Source: an uncultured Clostridia bacterium
GTDB taxonomy: Bacteria > Bacillota > Clostridia > Christensenellales > UBA1242
Direction of reading: 5' to 3'
DNA: 64,000 nt
NCBI GenBank assembly: GCA_944372585.1
Contig: CALVZQ010000002.1
Span: forward strand, 112,602 to 176,601
The position numbers and the translations under genes are program-made. Below, one piece after another: positions 27,339-35,613 of this stretch. Position 1 is the stretch's first letter. The number at the start of each line of letters is the position of its first letter. Below the pieces are notes generated by a model, which had not been told where the DNA came from, ran no database searches, and saw nothing but the letters and a program-made list of their open reading frames with translations.

Positions 27339-28052
27339 ATGATAGCAAATTATGAGGTTTACAATTTTTTGAATATGATAAATGTTCGTCTTGGAAAGGT
27401 TTATAAGTTGACAGGATACAGTCCCTTGCCAAAGAATTTTGTCATGACCAAAGATTTGTTGAAAGAAAGATTATATCTCAATCAAATGTCACTAAATATA
27501 AATTTCCCAAATTTTGTTTATGAAAATAAAAATGAAATAAAAAAACATTTTAAAAATTCCATAAAAAATATCAAAAAATTGAAAAAAAACATAAAAAACT
27601 ACGATTTTTCACCACAATTTTTGGAAAAACTTGAAGTTTATTTTGATATCAGAATTGACGTCACAGAATCTCTCTTAAACGAATTTAAAAATCAACGTTT
27701 TGACGAAAAAGAAGCTTTTCAAGAAATTTATCGTCTCAATCCGATTCTTTCAAAATTGTTTATGGAATTGTTTGAAGAGCATGTTGACACAGAAGCATTA
27801 CTTGTGAATCTTGAGGATATATATGAAATTTCATATCTTCAGAAATTGCAAATGATTGAGAAAAAACAAAAAAACACTCAAAGGAAAACATCTCAGACTC
27901 TTGAACAGACAACAAAACAACACAGCGAAATTGAAAAAAAGAAAAAATTGAATGCAAAACCAAAAGAAAATGTTTCAAAAATTGAAAGAGAATTGAAACA
28001 AAGGACAAAAACAAATGAGACAAACAAAAAAAATATCAAGGAGAAGCAATGA
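27339..28052 (+). CDS. Hypothetical helical protein upstream of the ABC-F gene
   Basis: 237 residues, family not recognised. The N-terminal two thirds are mixed helical with many Lys, Asn and aromatic residues; the last 70 residues are a low-complexity Lys/Glu/Gln/Thr tail (KKKKLNAKPKEN and similar) that is probably disordered or coiled coil. No membrane segment. A longer reading from 27243 was rejected because a perfect promoter places the transcription start at about 27339, exactly on this ATG, and no ribosome binding site exists; leaderless translation is predicted. The stop overlaps the start of the ABC-F gene (ATGA), so the two form an operon. The basic tail might bind RNA or ribosomes, in line with the neighbour, but that is inference. 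Confidence 0.7.
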   Translation: MIANYEVYNFLNMINVRLGKVYKLTGYSPLPKNFVMTKDLLKERLYLNQMSLNINFPNFVYENKNEIKKHFKNSIKNIKKLKKNIKNYDFSPQFLEKLEVYFDIRIDVTESLLNEFKNQRFDEKEAFQEIYRLNPILSKLFMELFEEHVDTEALLVNLEDIYEISYLQKLQMIEKKQKNTQRKTSQTLEQTTKQHSEIEKKKKLNAKPKENVSKIERELKQRTKTNETNKKNIKEKQ

Positions 28053-29629
28053 TTCAAACCACTAATGTTTCGCTTGCTTTTGGCGGAAGAACACTATATA
28101 AAGATGTGAATCTGAAGTTCACAAAAGGAAATTGTTATGGAATTATCGGTGCAAACGGTGCCGGTAAATCTACTTTTTTGAAAATTTTGACTGGAGAAAT
28201 TGAACCAAACACAGGTGAAGTTTCAATAACGCCAGGAGAAAGAATGTCTGTTTTGGAACAAAACCAAAACAAATATGACAATGAAACAGTTTTGGACACC
28301 GTTCTTTTGGGACATAAAAGATTGATGGAAATTCAAAAAGAAAAAGACGCACTCTATGCAAAAGAAAATTTTTCAGACGAAGACGGAATAAGAGCAGGAG
28401 AACTAGAAACAGAATTTGCAGAACTTGGTGGCTGGGAAGCAGACAGCGAAGCAAAGACCTTGCTTCAAAATCTTGGTGTTGAAGAAAGTTGTTTCTATGA
28501 TTTGATGTCCACACTTGACTCAAAAATCAAAGTTAAAGTTTTGTTGGCACAGGCATTGTTTGGAAACCCAGACATTTTGATTTTGGACGAACCTACAAAC
28601 AATTTGGACTTCAAAACAATCAGATGGCTTGAGAACTTTTTGCTTGACTTTGAAAACATTGTCATTATTGTTTCTCACAACAGACACTTTTTAAACAAAG
28701 TCTGCACCCACATTTGTGACGTTGACTTTGGCGAAATCAATATGTATTTGGGAAACTATGATTTTTGGTATGAAACAAGTCAACTTCTTGCAAGGCAAGC
28801 AAAAGACCAAAACAAAAAAGCAGAACAACGTGCAAAAGAATTGAAAGAGTTTATTGCAAGATTCTCTGCAAATGCTTCAAAATCAAAACAAGCAACAAGC
28901 AGAAAGAAAGAATTGGAAAAACTGACAATCGACGACTTCAAGCCATCATCAAGAAAATATCCATATGTTGATTTCAAATATGAACAAGAAATTGGCAAAG
29001 AAATTCTCAAAGTGGAAAAATTGTCAAAGAAAGGCATGTTCAAAAATCTGTCTTTCACAGTTGAACATTGTCAAAAAATTGTGTTTTTGTCATCAAATAG
29101 TTTGGTTTTGACAACATTGTTCAACATTTTGACAGGAAAGGAACAGGCAGACAGCGGAGAAATTCGTTGGGGAAAAACAATAAAATATTCTTATCTTCCA
29201 CAAGATAACAGAGAATATTTTGAAAATTGTCACTTGAGCATTGTTGACTGGCTCAGACAATATTCAAAAGACAAAACTGAAAGTTATGTTCGCGGTTGGC
29301 TTGGAAGAATGTTGTTCTCTGGAGAAGAAAGTTTGAAAGAAGTCAATGTCCTTTCCGGAGGAGAAAAAGTCAGATGTATGCTCGCAAAAATCATGCTTGA
29401 ATCTGGAAACTTTCTGATTCTGGACGAACCTACAAATCACCTTGATCTTGAAAGCATCACATCTTTAAACAAGGGAATGATAAATTTCAAGGGTGGCATG
29501 CTTTTTGCAACAGGTGACCAAGAAATCATTGAAACAGTTGCAAACAGAATCATTGATATTGTTGATGAAAACACAATCATAGACAAGCAAATGTCTTATG
29601 AAGAATATATGGATAAATTTAAAAATTGA
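28049..29629 (+). CDS. ABC-F family ATPase (YkpA/YbiT-like)
   Basis: Soluble protein with two ABC domains joined by a charged linker (AKDQNKKAEQRAKELKEF, then a conserved SANASKSKQATSRKK). ABC-F proteins work on the ribosome, as translation factors or antibiotic-protection factors. NBD1 has an intact Walker A (GANGAGKST) and Walker B (LILDEPTN), but the signature LSGGQ is replaced by LDSKI. NBD2 has an intact signature (LSGGEKVR) and Walker B, but its Walker A region reads LSSNSLVLTT and the switch His is replaced (ATGDQEI). One composite ATP site is therefore consensus and the other degenerate on both faces. Length, 526 residues, is usual. AAGGAG precedes the ATG, which overlaps the preceding stop. 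Confidence 0.93.
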   Translation: MIQTTNVSLAFGGRTLYKDVNLKFTKGNCYGIIGANGAGKSTFLKILTGEIEPNTGEVSITPGERMSVLEQNQNKYDNETVLDTVLLGHKRLMEIQKEKDALYAKENFSDEDGIRAGELETEFAELGGWEADSEAKTLLQNLGVEESCFYDLMSTLDSKIKVKVLLAQALFGNPDILILDEPTNNLDFKTIRWLENFLLDFENIVIIVSHNRHFLNKVCTHICDVDFGEINMYLGNYDFWYETSQLLARQAKDQNKKAEQRAKELKEFIARFSANASKSKQATSRKKELEKLTIDDFKPSSRKYPYVDFKYEQEIGKEILKVEKLSKKGMFKNLSFTVEHCQKIVFLSSNSLVLTTLFNILTGKEQADSGEIRWGKTIKYSYLPQDNREYFENCHLSIVDWLRQYSKDKTESYVRGWLGRMLFSGEESLKEVNVLSGGEKVRCMLAKIMLESGNFLILDEPTNHLDLESITSLNKGMINFKGGMLFATGDQEIIETVANRIIDIVDENTIIDKQMSYEEYMDKFKN

Positions 29630-29751
29630 AAGAAAAAATGTAATTTATTAAAAATTGAATAAAAAATTAAAAATATTAATTAAAAACATTAAAAAATAAG
29701 AAAAAATTTGATTTTTAATTAATTTTTAACAATTTTTTAGTTCGATAATCA

Positions 29752-29793
29752 AACAAAAAAAATAAACAAGCAATTATTTTTGCTTGTTGTTTT
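29752..29793. terminator. Bidirectional terminator between convergent genes
   Basis: Nine-base-pair stem AACAAGCAA/TTGCTTGTT (29765-29773 with 29780-29788), with T tracts on both strands. The stretch 29630-29751 is nearly pure A/T and holds nothing else I can identify. Confidence 0.75.
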
Positions 29794-30258
29794 TTATGAT
29801 TTATTTCTTTCGGCAATTTCAGGATTTTTTGTAGGATTTTTAATTTCTTTAAAATGTGAAATATTATTGTCTTTAATTCGGAAAGCAAAAGCTTTGTTCT
29901 TTCCATCTTTGCCCTTGAGCATATACAAACCGTTACCGTTTTCAATGGACAATCTTTGAGTTGTTTCCATGTCCGTTTCACTTCCATATGTGTAATATAC
30001 ACTCAAAGTCTTTTTTGACAATTGATTTGTTAATCTCACATTTTCAACGCAATCTCTAATTTTCCCTTTTTCATCAATTCTCTTCACTTTCTTGTTTCCA
30101 ACAAAAACTTGAGTAGAACGTGCTTTAAAGACTCTGCCTGATTCACTTTTGACAAAATTTTCAATATATCTGCTCAATTCTTGCAAAGGTTTTGCTTTTG
30201 AGGACAACATTATATCCAAAACATCTCTCCAGTCACCCAATAATCTAACTTCTTTCAT
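29794..30258 (-). CDS. Hypothetical protein, 154 residues
   Basis: Not recognised. A soluble, basic protein, beginning MKEVRLLGDWRDVLDIML and containing several short beta-strand-like stretches (TQVFVGNKKVKRI, TLSVYYTYGS, GLYMLKGKDG) and a hydrophilic C-terminal tail. It has no membrane segment or signal peptide. GGAGGT lies 5 nt before the ATG, giving good support for the start. It is monocistronic, transcribed away from the glyS leader and ending at a terminator shared with the ABC-F operon. Confidence 0.65.
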   Translation of the reverse strand: MKEVRLLGDWRDVLDIMLSSKAKPLQELSRYIENFVKSESGRVFKARSTQVFVGNKKVKRIDEKGKIRDCVENVRLTNQLSKKTLSVYYTYGSETDMETTQRLSIENGNGLYMLKGKDGKNKAFAFRIKDNNISHFKEIKNPTKNPEIAERNKS

Positions 30259-30345
30259 TTCAACCTCCAGATAAAGTACAATATGTATTGTAACACTTTT
30301 AAATTATCAAAATCAATATCTTATTTTAAATTTTTATAAAAATAT

Positions 30346-30374
30346 TTGACATTCAATCTCTTTTATTGTAAACT
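30346..30374 (+). promoter_or_regulatory. Promoter of glyS
   Basis: TTGACA (30346-30351), 17-nt spacer, TAAACT (30369-30374). Confidence 0.65.
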
Positions 30375-30379
30375 TTTGA

Positions 30380-30521
30380 TAGCTATGACGGAACTGGCAA
30401 CTCCTGAGCAAACGCTTGTCGGCGTAAAGACAGTAATGAGGTAAGAATTTTCTTACGAAATAGGGTGGAACAGCGGTTTTGAAAAATCGCCCCTGTGCTT
30501 TGTTTTGGCACAGTTTTTTTT
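30380..30521 (+). promoter_or_regulatory. T-box leader controlling glyS
   Basis: The T-box signature AGGGTGGAACAGCG is at 30462-30475. AGGG and GCG pair with CGC and CCCT (30488-30494) to form the antiterminator with the TGGAACA bulge that binds the uncharged tRNA 3' end. The competing terminator is CTGTGC/GCACAG (30493-30498 with 30508-30513) plus eight T. A GGC triplet at 30396-30398 in ACTGGCAAC is the best specifier candidate, matching tRNA-Gly. Stem I looks short (about 60 nt) and I could not identify a standard distal loop. In known T-boxes uncharged tRNA increases read-through. Confidence 0.8.
30493..30521 (+). terminator. T-box attenuator before glyS
   Basis: Six-base-pair stem CTGTGC/GCACAG, 9-nt loop, T tract 30514-30521; mutually exclusive with the antiterminator. 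Confidence 0.8.
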
Positions 30522-30558
30522 ATTAATTTTGTGCTGAAAAATTAAAAGGAGAATTATA

Positions 30559-31944
30559 ATGGAAGAAAAAACAAATTTAACAATGGACAAAATTGTCAAC
30601 CTTTGCAAAGCAAGAGGTTTTGTGTTTCCAGGAAGCGAAATCTATGGAGGTCTTGCCAACAGTTGGGACTATGGTCCGATTGGAAGCGAACTCAAGAAAA
30701 ACATCAAAGAGCTTTGGTGGAAGAGGTTTGTTCATGAAAATGAATATAATGTCGGCATTGATGCTGCAATCATCATGAATCCAAGAGTTTGGCAAGCAAG
30801 CGGACACCTTACCAACTTTTCTGATCCATTGATTGATTGCAAAAGCTGCAAACAACGCTTTCGTGCAGACAATTTGATTGAAGAATTCTCCAAAGGAACA
30901 GTTTCTGCAGAAGGAATGTCCAGAGAAGATATGGAAAAATACATTCAAGAAAACAAGGTAAAATGTCCAAACTGCGGGCACAGCAATTTCACAGGTCTTA
31001 GAAATTTCAATTTGATGTTCAAAACCTTTATGGGTGTGACAGAAGATGCAAAGAATGAAGTTTATCTGCGTCCGGAGACCGCTCAAGCAATGTTTGTCGA
31101 CTATAAAAATGTTGTCAGAACTCAAAGGCCAAAGATGCCTTTTGGTATTGCTCAAATGGGAAGAAGTTTCAGAAACGAAATCACTCCAGGAAACTTCATT
31201 TTCAGAACAAGAGAATTCGAACAAATGGAACTTGAATTTTTCTGCAAACCAGGAACGGACCTTGAATGGTTTGAATATTACAAAAACCAAATGAGAACTT
31301 GGCTTTATGACCTTGGAATCAAAAAAGAAAACTTGAGAGAAAGAAATCACTCAAAAGAAGAACTGTGTTTCTATAGCAAAGCCACCTGTGACTTTGAATT
31401 TTTGTTCCCATTTGGCTGGGGAGAACTTTGGGGAATTGCTGACAGAACAGACTATGACCTTACACAACACCAAAAAGCAAGTGGGGAAAACATGGAATAT
31501 ATCGATCCGGTCACAAATGAAAAATACATTCCTTATGTTGTCGAACCTGCACTTGGAGTTGACAGAATGTTCTTGACAATTCTTTGCAATGCTTATGCAG
31601 AAGAAACAGTTGGAGAAAATGACACAAGAGTTGTTCTTCATCTTATACCTGCCCTTGCTCCTTACAAAGTCGCAGTTTTGCCACTTTCGAAAAAACTCTC
31701 AGAAAAGGCAAGAGAAGTCTATCGCAAACTTTCAAAATCTTTCAATTGTGACTATGACGAAGCAGGTTCAATTGGAAAAAGATATCGTCGAGAAGATGAA
31801 ATTGGAACTCCTTATTGCGTGACGATTGATTTTGACACTTTGGAAGATGAAACTGTCACAATTCGTGATCGCGACACAATGGAACAAATTCGCTTGCCAA
31901 TCTCCGAAATTGAAAATTTTGTAGGTCAAAAAATTAAATTTTAA
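30559..31944 (+). CDS. glyS: Glycyl-tRNA synthetase (alpha2 class II type)
   Basis: Cytosolic enzyme that charges tRNA-Gly, of the single-chain homodimeric (eukaryote/archaea/many Bacillota) type, not the GlyQ/GlyS alpha2beta2 form; the symbol glyQS is also used. Visible features: the N-terminal [14 protein letters not shown] and SWDYGPIG motifs, four Cys in CKSC (94, 97) and CPNCG (136, 139) that probably bind zinc, class II motif 2 (FRNEITPGN then [10 protein letters not shown]), motif 3 (ALGVDR) and the C-terminal anticodon-binding domain. Length, 461 residues, is normal. AAAGGAG lies before the ATG. Regulated by the T-box leader upstream. Confidence 0.97.
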   Translation: MEEKTNLTMDKIVNLCKARGFVFPGSEIYGGLANSWDYGPIGSELKKNIKELWWKRFVHENEYNVGIDAAIIMNPRVWQASGHLTNFSDPLIDCKSCKQRFRADNLIEEFSKGTVSAEGMSREDMEKYIQENKVKCPNCGHSNFTGLRNFNLMFKTFMGVTEDAKNEVYLRPETAQAMFVDYKNVVRTQRPKMPFGIAQMGRSFRNEITPGNFIFRTREFEQMELEFFCKPGTDLEWFEYYKNQMRTWLYDLGIKKENLRERNHSKEELCFYSKATCDFEFLFPFGWGELWGIADRTDYDLTQHQKASGENMEYIDPVTNEKYIPYVVEPALGVDRMFLTILCNAYAEETVGENDTRVVLHLIPALAPYKVAVLPLSKKLSEKAREVYRKLSKSFNCDYDEAGSIGKRYRREDEIGTPYCVTIDFDTLEDETVTIRDRDTMEQIRLPISEIENFVGQKIKF

Positions 31945-31949
31945 AAACA

Positions 31950-31982
31950 AAAAAGACAAACAATCATTGTTTGTCTTTTCTT
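31950..31982. terminator. Bidirectional terminator after glyS
   Basis: Nine-base-pair perfect stem GACAAACAA/TTGTTTGTC (31955-31963 with 31967-31975), A tract on the left and T tract on the right. Confidence 0.85.
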
Positions 31983-31993
31983 TGTAATTTTTA

Positions 31994-32227
31994 TTAGTCA
32001 AGCCAAATAACTTTTCCCATAACAAGAAGAGTGATAATGTCAACAAGCCAGAAAATTGCTGGACAGAAGAACAACATCAAAACTGCAAGAACAATTCCAA
32101 GCGCGTTTTCATTGCTTATTGAACGGCAAAGACGATAAACAGCCCACAAAATGTCAAGGACAGGCAAAGCGAAAATAACTTTCACTATAAGTGGCAAATC
32201 GTCAAAAAATTTGATTACACTTTTCAT
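31994..32227 (-). CDS. Small membrane protein, 77 residues (paralogue A)
   Basis: Two hydrophobic helices after an amphipathic N-terminus (MKSVIKFFDDLPLIVKV), ending in a FWLVDIITLLVMGK segment. No named family recalled with certainty, but the layout equals that of the neighbour at 32292-32525 (same length, matching C-terminal IVWICDLV/IFWLVDII region), so the two look like tandem paralogues. The ATG at 32227 has AAAGGAG 6 nt upstream; the longer reading from 32299 would overlap the neighbour. A weak hairpin sits between the two genes; otherwise they appear cotranscribed. Function unknown; small TM pairs like this can be membrane-stress or envelope accessory proteins (inference). Confidence 0.75.
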   Translation of the reverse strand: MKSVIKFFDDLPLIVKVIFALPVLDILWAVYRLCRSISNENALGIVLAVLMLFFCPAIFWLVDIITLLVMGKVIWLD

Positions 32228-32291
32228 CTTTTCTTCTCCTTTTAAACAATCAAAAAGACAACATTCAATGGTTGCCTTTTCTTTTGTGATT

Positions 32292-32525
32292 TTAGACATT
32301 CAAAAGTCTCATGATGTGTTTGCTTACAATCATCAACACAAGGTCACAAATCCAAACAATGGTGAAACCAAAGATAAGTCTGATGAGTCCTGCAACAATT
32401 TTGCCTTCAGAAAATCTTGTGATTGCTCCGAGAATCCAAGCGGTAACAGGAATGATTGCAAGGATAAGACTTACAACATATCCCAAGCCAAAATAATCTG
32501 ATTTTCTAGATGATTTCTTTGCCAT
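32292..32525 (-). CDS. Small membrane protein, 77 residues (paralogue B)
   Basis: Basic start (MAKKSSRKSDYFG) then hydrophobic segments (YVVSLILAIIPVTAWILGAI and IFGFTIVWICDLVLMIVS). Same length and arrangement as the downstream 77-residue gene and probably its paralogue. An AAGGAGAG site precedes the ATG and a good promoter lies at 32574-32602, so it is the first gene of a two-gene operon. Function unknown. Confidence 0.75.
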   Translation of the reverse strand: MAKKSSRKSDYFGLGYVVSLILAIIPVTAWILGAITRFSEGKIVAGLIRLIFGFTIVWICDLVLMIVSKHIMRLLNV

Positions 32526-32573
32526 ACCCCTTCTCTCCTTTTAAAATTATTTGTAATTTTTTCTTACATAACA

Positions 32574-32602
32574 ATTTTAAACCTTAAAACTTAGAATGTC
32601 AA
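32574..32602 (-). promoter_or_regulatory. Promoter of the small membrane-protein pair
   Basis: Minus strand TTGACA (32597-32602), 17-nt spacer, TAAAAT (32574-32579). Confidence 0.7.
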
Positions 32603-32708
32603 GAATTTAAACTCAATTAAATATATGAATTTAAAAATTTTTAAATACCTTTTTCATAAATAATTTTTATTATTCTTTCAAATAATATGTTAAAGGAGGA
32701 ATCAAATA

Positions 32709-32909
32709 ATGAAAGAAGAGTTGAATTCTGGAGTTCGTTGCAATGTGTGTGACTGCGTTTACAACGATAAAGGTTCAAACTGCAACAAACTCGTGATTGA
32801 TGTGTCTATGGGAGAAAAAAGTTATCTTCCAGAAGGTGAAACCCCTCATTTTTGCAAAAGCTATATCTGCAAAGAATGTAATGGTTCAATAGACCAAGCA
32901 GAAGATTGA
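32709..32909 (+). CDS. DUF1540-like small cysteine-rich protein
   Basis: 66 residues with Cys pairs arranged as VRCNVCDCVYN, SNCNK, HFCKSYICKEC. The N-terminal CNVCDCVYND pattern matches DUF1540, small metal-binding-like proteins of Clostridia whose role is unknown. The Cys spacing suggests zinc or iron binding (inference). A very strong AAAGGAGG lies 9 nt before the ATG. Single gene, followed by a bidirectional terminator shared with the convergent zinc peptidase. Confidence 0.75.
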   Translation: MKEELNSGVRCNVCDCVYNDKGSNCNKLVIDVSMGEKSYLPEGETPHFCKSYICKECNGSIDQAED

Positions 32910-32913
32910 AAAA

Positions 32914-32952
32914 CAAAAAAAGACAGCCTCAAAACATTCTGTCTTTTTTTGT
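32914..32952. terminator. Bidirectional terminator, DUF1540 gene / zinc peptidase
   Basis: AAAAAAAGACAG (32915-32926) pairs with CTGTCTTTTTTT (32939-32950). The last codons of the peptidase gene lie in the loop. Confidence 0.8.
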
Positions 32953-33654
32953 TAAAAATGTCCAGCCAAGCATACTTCTGAACAAACTTGCCCAATAAGT
33001 CAATCTTGCACTGTCCAAAAATTCTCTACATTTTTTGACTTCCACCTCTGTTAAAAATTCTCTTAGAAAATCTAATGCAAAAACAGAGGCCTCTTTCTCT
33101 ATTTGAATTTCTTTATATTTAAGAAAAATGGCAAAAATGAATATCAACAATCCAAGACCTAAGCACACAAGACCAACAATCAAATAAATCATTTCTTCCA
33201 AAACCCCAAAGACCTGAAGTAGACTCAAAATTGCACCAACGAGCACGACAGGCAAGAAGAAAAACCCACAAATTTTTCCAGTTCTTCGCATTTTCCAATG
33301 TTTTTTCAGTTTGTCTCCTGATGCATCTTGCTTTGCGTGTCCAAGTTCGTGTGAAACAATGGCGAGAGAGGCCAAACTGTTTGAAGCCATTGTCTTTTGA
33401 CTCAATGCAACAATCCCCGCACTGTAGTGATCTTGATATTCTGGACAAGCCATGATTTTCAGTCTGCTACGAAAGTATTTTTTGTTTATTTCTCCAACAT
33501 AGTCAAGAGTTCTTATTCCATAACTGTTTCTAAATTGGTCTGTCTTTTTGAGATTTTCTGTGTAGTTGTCAAAAGAGAAACTTGCAACGGCAAGAGCAAA
33601 ACAGAGAAAAAGAGCAAAAACTATGACAATTCCAACCACTATATAAGTTAACAT
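32929..33654 (-). CDS. YugP-type membrane zinc metallopeptidase
   Basis: 241-residue membrane protease of PF04298 type. Order: an N-terminal helix (residues 2-25), a soluble region, the zinc motif HELGH (His102, Glu103, His106), then two further hydrophobic helices (about 130-180) and a helical tail. Substrates of the family are not established; a role in membrane-protein quality control is often assumed. No Shine-Dalgarno precedes the ATG; instead a TTGATT/TATAAT promoter with 17-nt spacing ends 7 nt before it, predicting a leaderless transcript. Its stop codon lies inside a bidirectional terminator. Confidence 0.88.
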   Translation of the reverse strand: MLTYIVVGIVIVFALFLCFALAVASFSFDNYTENLKKTDQFRNSYGIRTLDYVGEINKKYFRSRLKIMACPEYQDHYSAGIVALSQKTMASNSLASLAIVSHELGHAKQDASGDKLKKHWKMRRTGKICGFFFLPVVLVGAILSLLQVFGVLEEMIYLIVGLVCLGLGLLIFIFAIFLKYKEIQIEKEASVFALDFLREFLTEVEVKKCREFLDSARLTYWASLFRSMLGWTFLTKKDRMF

Positions 33655-33661
33655 AATATAT

Positions 33662-33690
33662 ATTATATATTAAATTTCATATTTAATCAA
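33662..33690 (-). promoter_or_regulatory. Promoter of the zinc peptidase, leaderless geometry
   Basis: Minus strand TTGATT (33685-33690), 17-nt spacer, TATAAT (33662-33667), then 7 nt to the ATG at 33654. Confidence 0.7.
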
Positions 33691-33715
33691 ATGCTTATGC
33701 TAGATTATCTAAATT

Positions 33716-35611
33716 TTAGGTCACCAAAAGAACAACACTTCCTCTATAAATTTTCGTGCCAGCTGGTGGAAGTTGCTTTGTTATTATCGCACCATCTCCG
33801 TCTATCTCATATTCAAGTCCAACTTTTTTTAGTTCCGCAACCGCATTCGCCAAACTTAAACCAACAACTTGAGGCATTATGACCTCATCCAAAACCACCG
33901 ATGGATCATCTTTTGGAATGTTGTAAAATTCAAACAGTTGGCCGAAGAAGCTTCTTCCATAAGGTGCTGCCACAATAGAACCATAATATGCGCCAGCACT
34001 TGGCTCATCAACCAAAATCATGAAAAGATATTTTGGATTGTCGGCGGGATATGTTCCAATGAAACTTGAGATGTATTTTCCATTTGCAATTTTCCCGCTT
34101 TCGTCATACTTTTGTGCCGTTCCTGTCTTTCCTCCAATATTATACCCCTCAACAAAGGTATAATCTCCTGTTTTGTTTTCCGCTTTCTGAAGAAGTCCGT
34201 TGACAATCTCGCTTGTTGCTTCGGAGATTATTCGTTTTTCTTTGACTTGTGGGGTGTAGGTCACATTTCCATCGACATCTGTGATTTCTTTGATCACAGA
34301 TGGGGTGTGATAGACTCCACCATTTGTTATGCCTGCGACAATGGAAAGAAGTTGGATCGGAGTGACGGCAATGGCATGTCCAAACCCCATTCTTGCCAAG
34401 TCCACGGTTTTGACTGTCGACTTTGGCATCAAAATTCCTGCACTTTCACCATTTATGGTTATCCCTGTTTTTTGTCCAAGTCCAAATTTTTCCATGTAAG
34501 AATAAAATCTGTCAACTCCGAGTCGTAATGCCAAATCCATAAAACAACAGTTGCAAGAATTGGCAAAGGCTTCGGTCAGTGTCTGGTTTCCATGCCCAAT
34601 CGTCTTCCAACATTTGATTCTTTGTCCGTCTATGATTCTATATCCTGGACAATAGAAATGATCATCAAGGCTGACAACTCCCGCTTCCAATGCCGCAGCA
34701 ACCGTCAAAATTTTGAAAGTCGAACCAGGTTCGTAAGTGTCCGTGATCGCTTTCATTTTTGACTGCTCAAAAAGTGCGGTCAAATCTTCACGTGGCGGCT
34801 CATTCAAATCAAAACTTGGCTTTGAAGAAATGGCCAATATTTCACTCGTTTCAGCATCCATGACTATCCCCGTGACACCTTTCGCTTTTTGCTCCAAATA
34901 TGCCTGTTCCAAAATTTGTTCCAAAAGGATTTGAATTTTGCTGTTCGCAGTCAAGGTCACATCGTCTCCTGCAATACCGCTGACATAATATCTTATGCTT
35001 CCACCAATTTCTTTTCCTTGCAGGTCGCTTTGCACATAACTATACCCATCTGTTCCTGTCAAGTAGTCATTCAAATAAGCTTCCAATCCCGCTTGACCAT
35101 TGTTGTCAATTGAAGAAAATCCCAAAAGTTGAGTGAGCAAATTTCCATAGACATAATATCTTCCAACATTTTCTGTCAAATAGACACCATCAAGTTTTTC
35201 TTTGTAAATTTGTTCTGCCAAATCCGCATCAACCTGCATTTTTAGCAAAACCTCTGAAATGTTTTTCTTCGAAACTTTTTCAAATGTTGACTGAAAATCC
35301 AGTCCAAGCAAATTTGAAAGAACTGTTGCAGTGTGTGTTGGGCTTTCCACTTCTCTGCCCCTGACATAGACATCATAGGTTGTGTAACTCACGGCCAATG
35401 TATCTCCTGTGCTGTCAAAAAAAGAACCTCTTGGAGCGGTCAGTGATAAATCTCTTGTCCACTGATCTGTTGCTTTTCTTTGAAGTTCTTTTCCATTGAT
35501 TATTTGCACGACAAAAAGCCTAACTGATAGGCTGCAAAACACAAACAACAAAACTAAGCATACTGCTTTAATTCTTTTTTGCAAGGAATGAAGAGTGTAA
35601 GGTCTTTGCAA
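33716..35611 (-). CDS. Class B penicillin-binding protein (FtsI/SpoVD type) with PASTA domain
   Basis: Septal or sporulation-type peptidoglycan transpeptidase. One membrane helix (about residues 16-35), a dimerisation domain with the RGSFFDSTG-like motif, and a transpeptidase domain with SxxK at Ser297 (STFK), SxN (SNC in ANSCNCC), and KTG at 495-497. One C-terminal PASTA domain (about 581-631) makes SpoVD/PBP2x-like assignment more apt than E. coli FtsI. Start: TTG at 35611, with GGAGGT 5 nt upstream, right after the stop of the FtsL-like gene; a longer reading from 35647 lacks a ribosome site. The next division genes (mraY, murD) do not follow. Confidence 0.94.
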   Translation of the reverse strand: MQRPYTLHSLQKRIKAVCLVLLFVFCSLSVRLFVVQIINGKELQRKATDQWTRDLSLTAPRGSFFDSTGDTLAVSYTTYDVYVRGREVESPTHTATVLSNLLGLDFQSTFEKVSKKNISEVLLKMQVDADLAEQIYKEKLDGVYLTENVGRYYVYGNLLTQLLGFSSIDNNGQAGLEAYLNDYLTGTDGYSYVQSDLQGKEIGGSIRYYVSGIAGDDVTLTANSKIQILLEQILEQAYLEQKAKGVTGIVMDAETSEILAISSKPSFDLNEPPREDLTALFEQSKMKAITDTYEPGSTFKILTVAAALEAGVVSLDDHFYCPGYRIIDGQRIKCWKTIGHGNQTLTEAFANSCNCCFMDLALRLGVDRFYSYMEKFGLGQKTGITINGESAGILMPKSTVKTVDLARMGFGHAIAVTPIQLLSIVAGITNGGVYHTPSVIKEITDVDGNVTYTPQVKEKRIISEATSEIVNGLLQKAENKTGDYTFVEGYNIGGKTGTAQKYDESGKIANGKYISSFIGTYPADNPKYLFMILVDEPSAGAYYGSIVAAPYGRSFFGQLFEFYNIPKDDPSVVLDEVIMPQVVGLSLANAVAELKKVGLEYEIDGDGAIITKQLPPAGTKIYRGSVVLLVT

Positions 35612-35613
35612 GA

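Noticed and set aside
30577-31350. 257-codon minus-strand frame opposite glyS
   Set aside because: Antisense to a certain gene, and Phe/His/Cys-rich as expected of a shadow.
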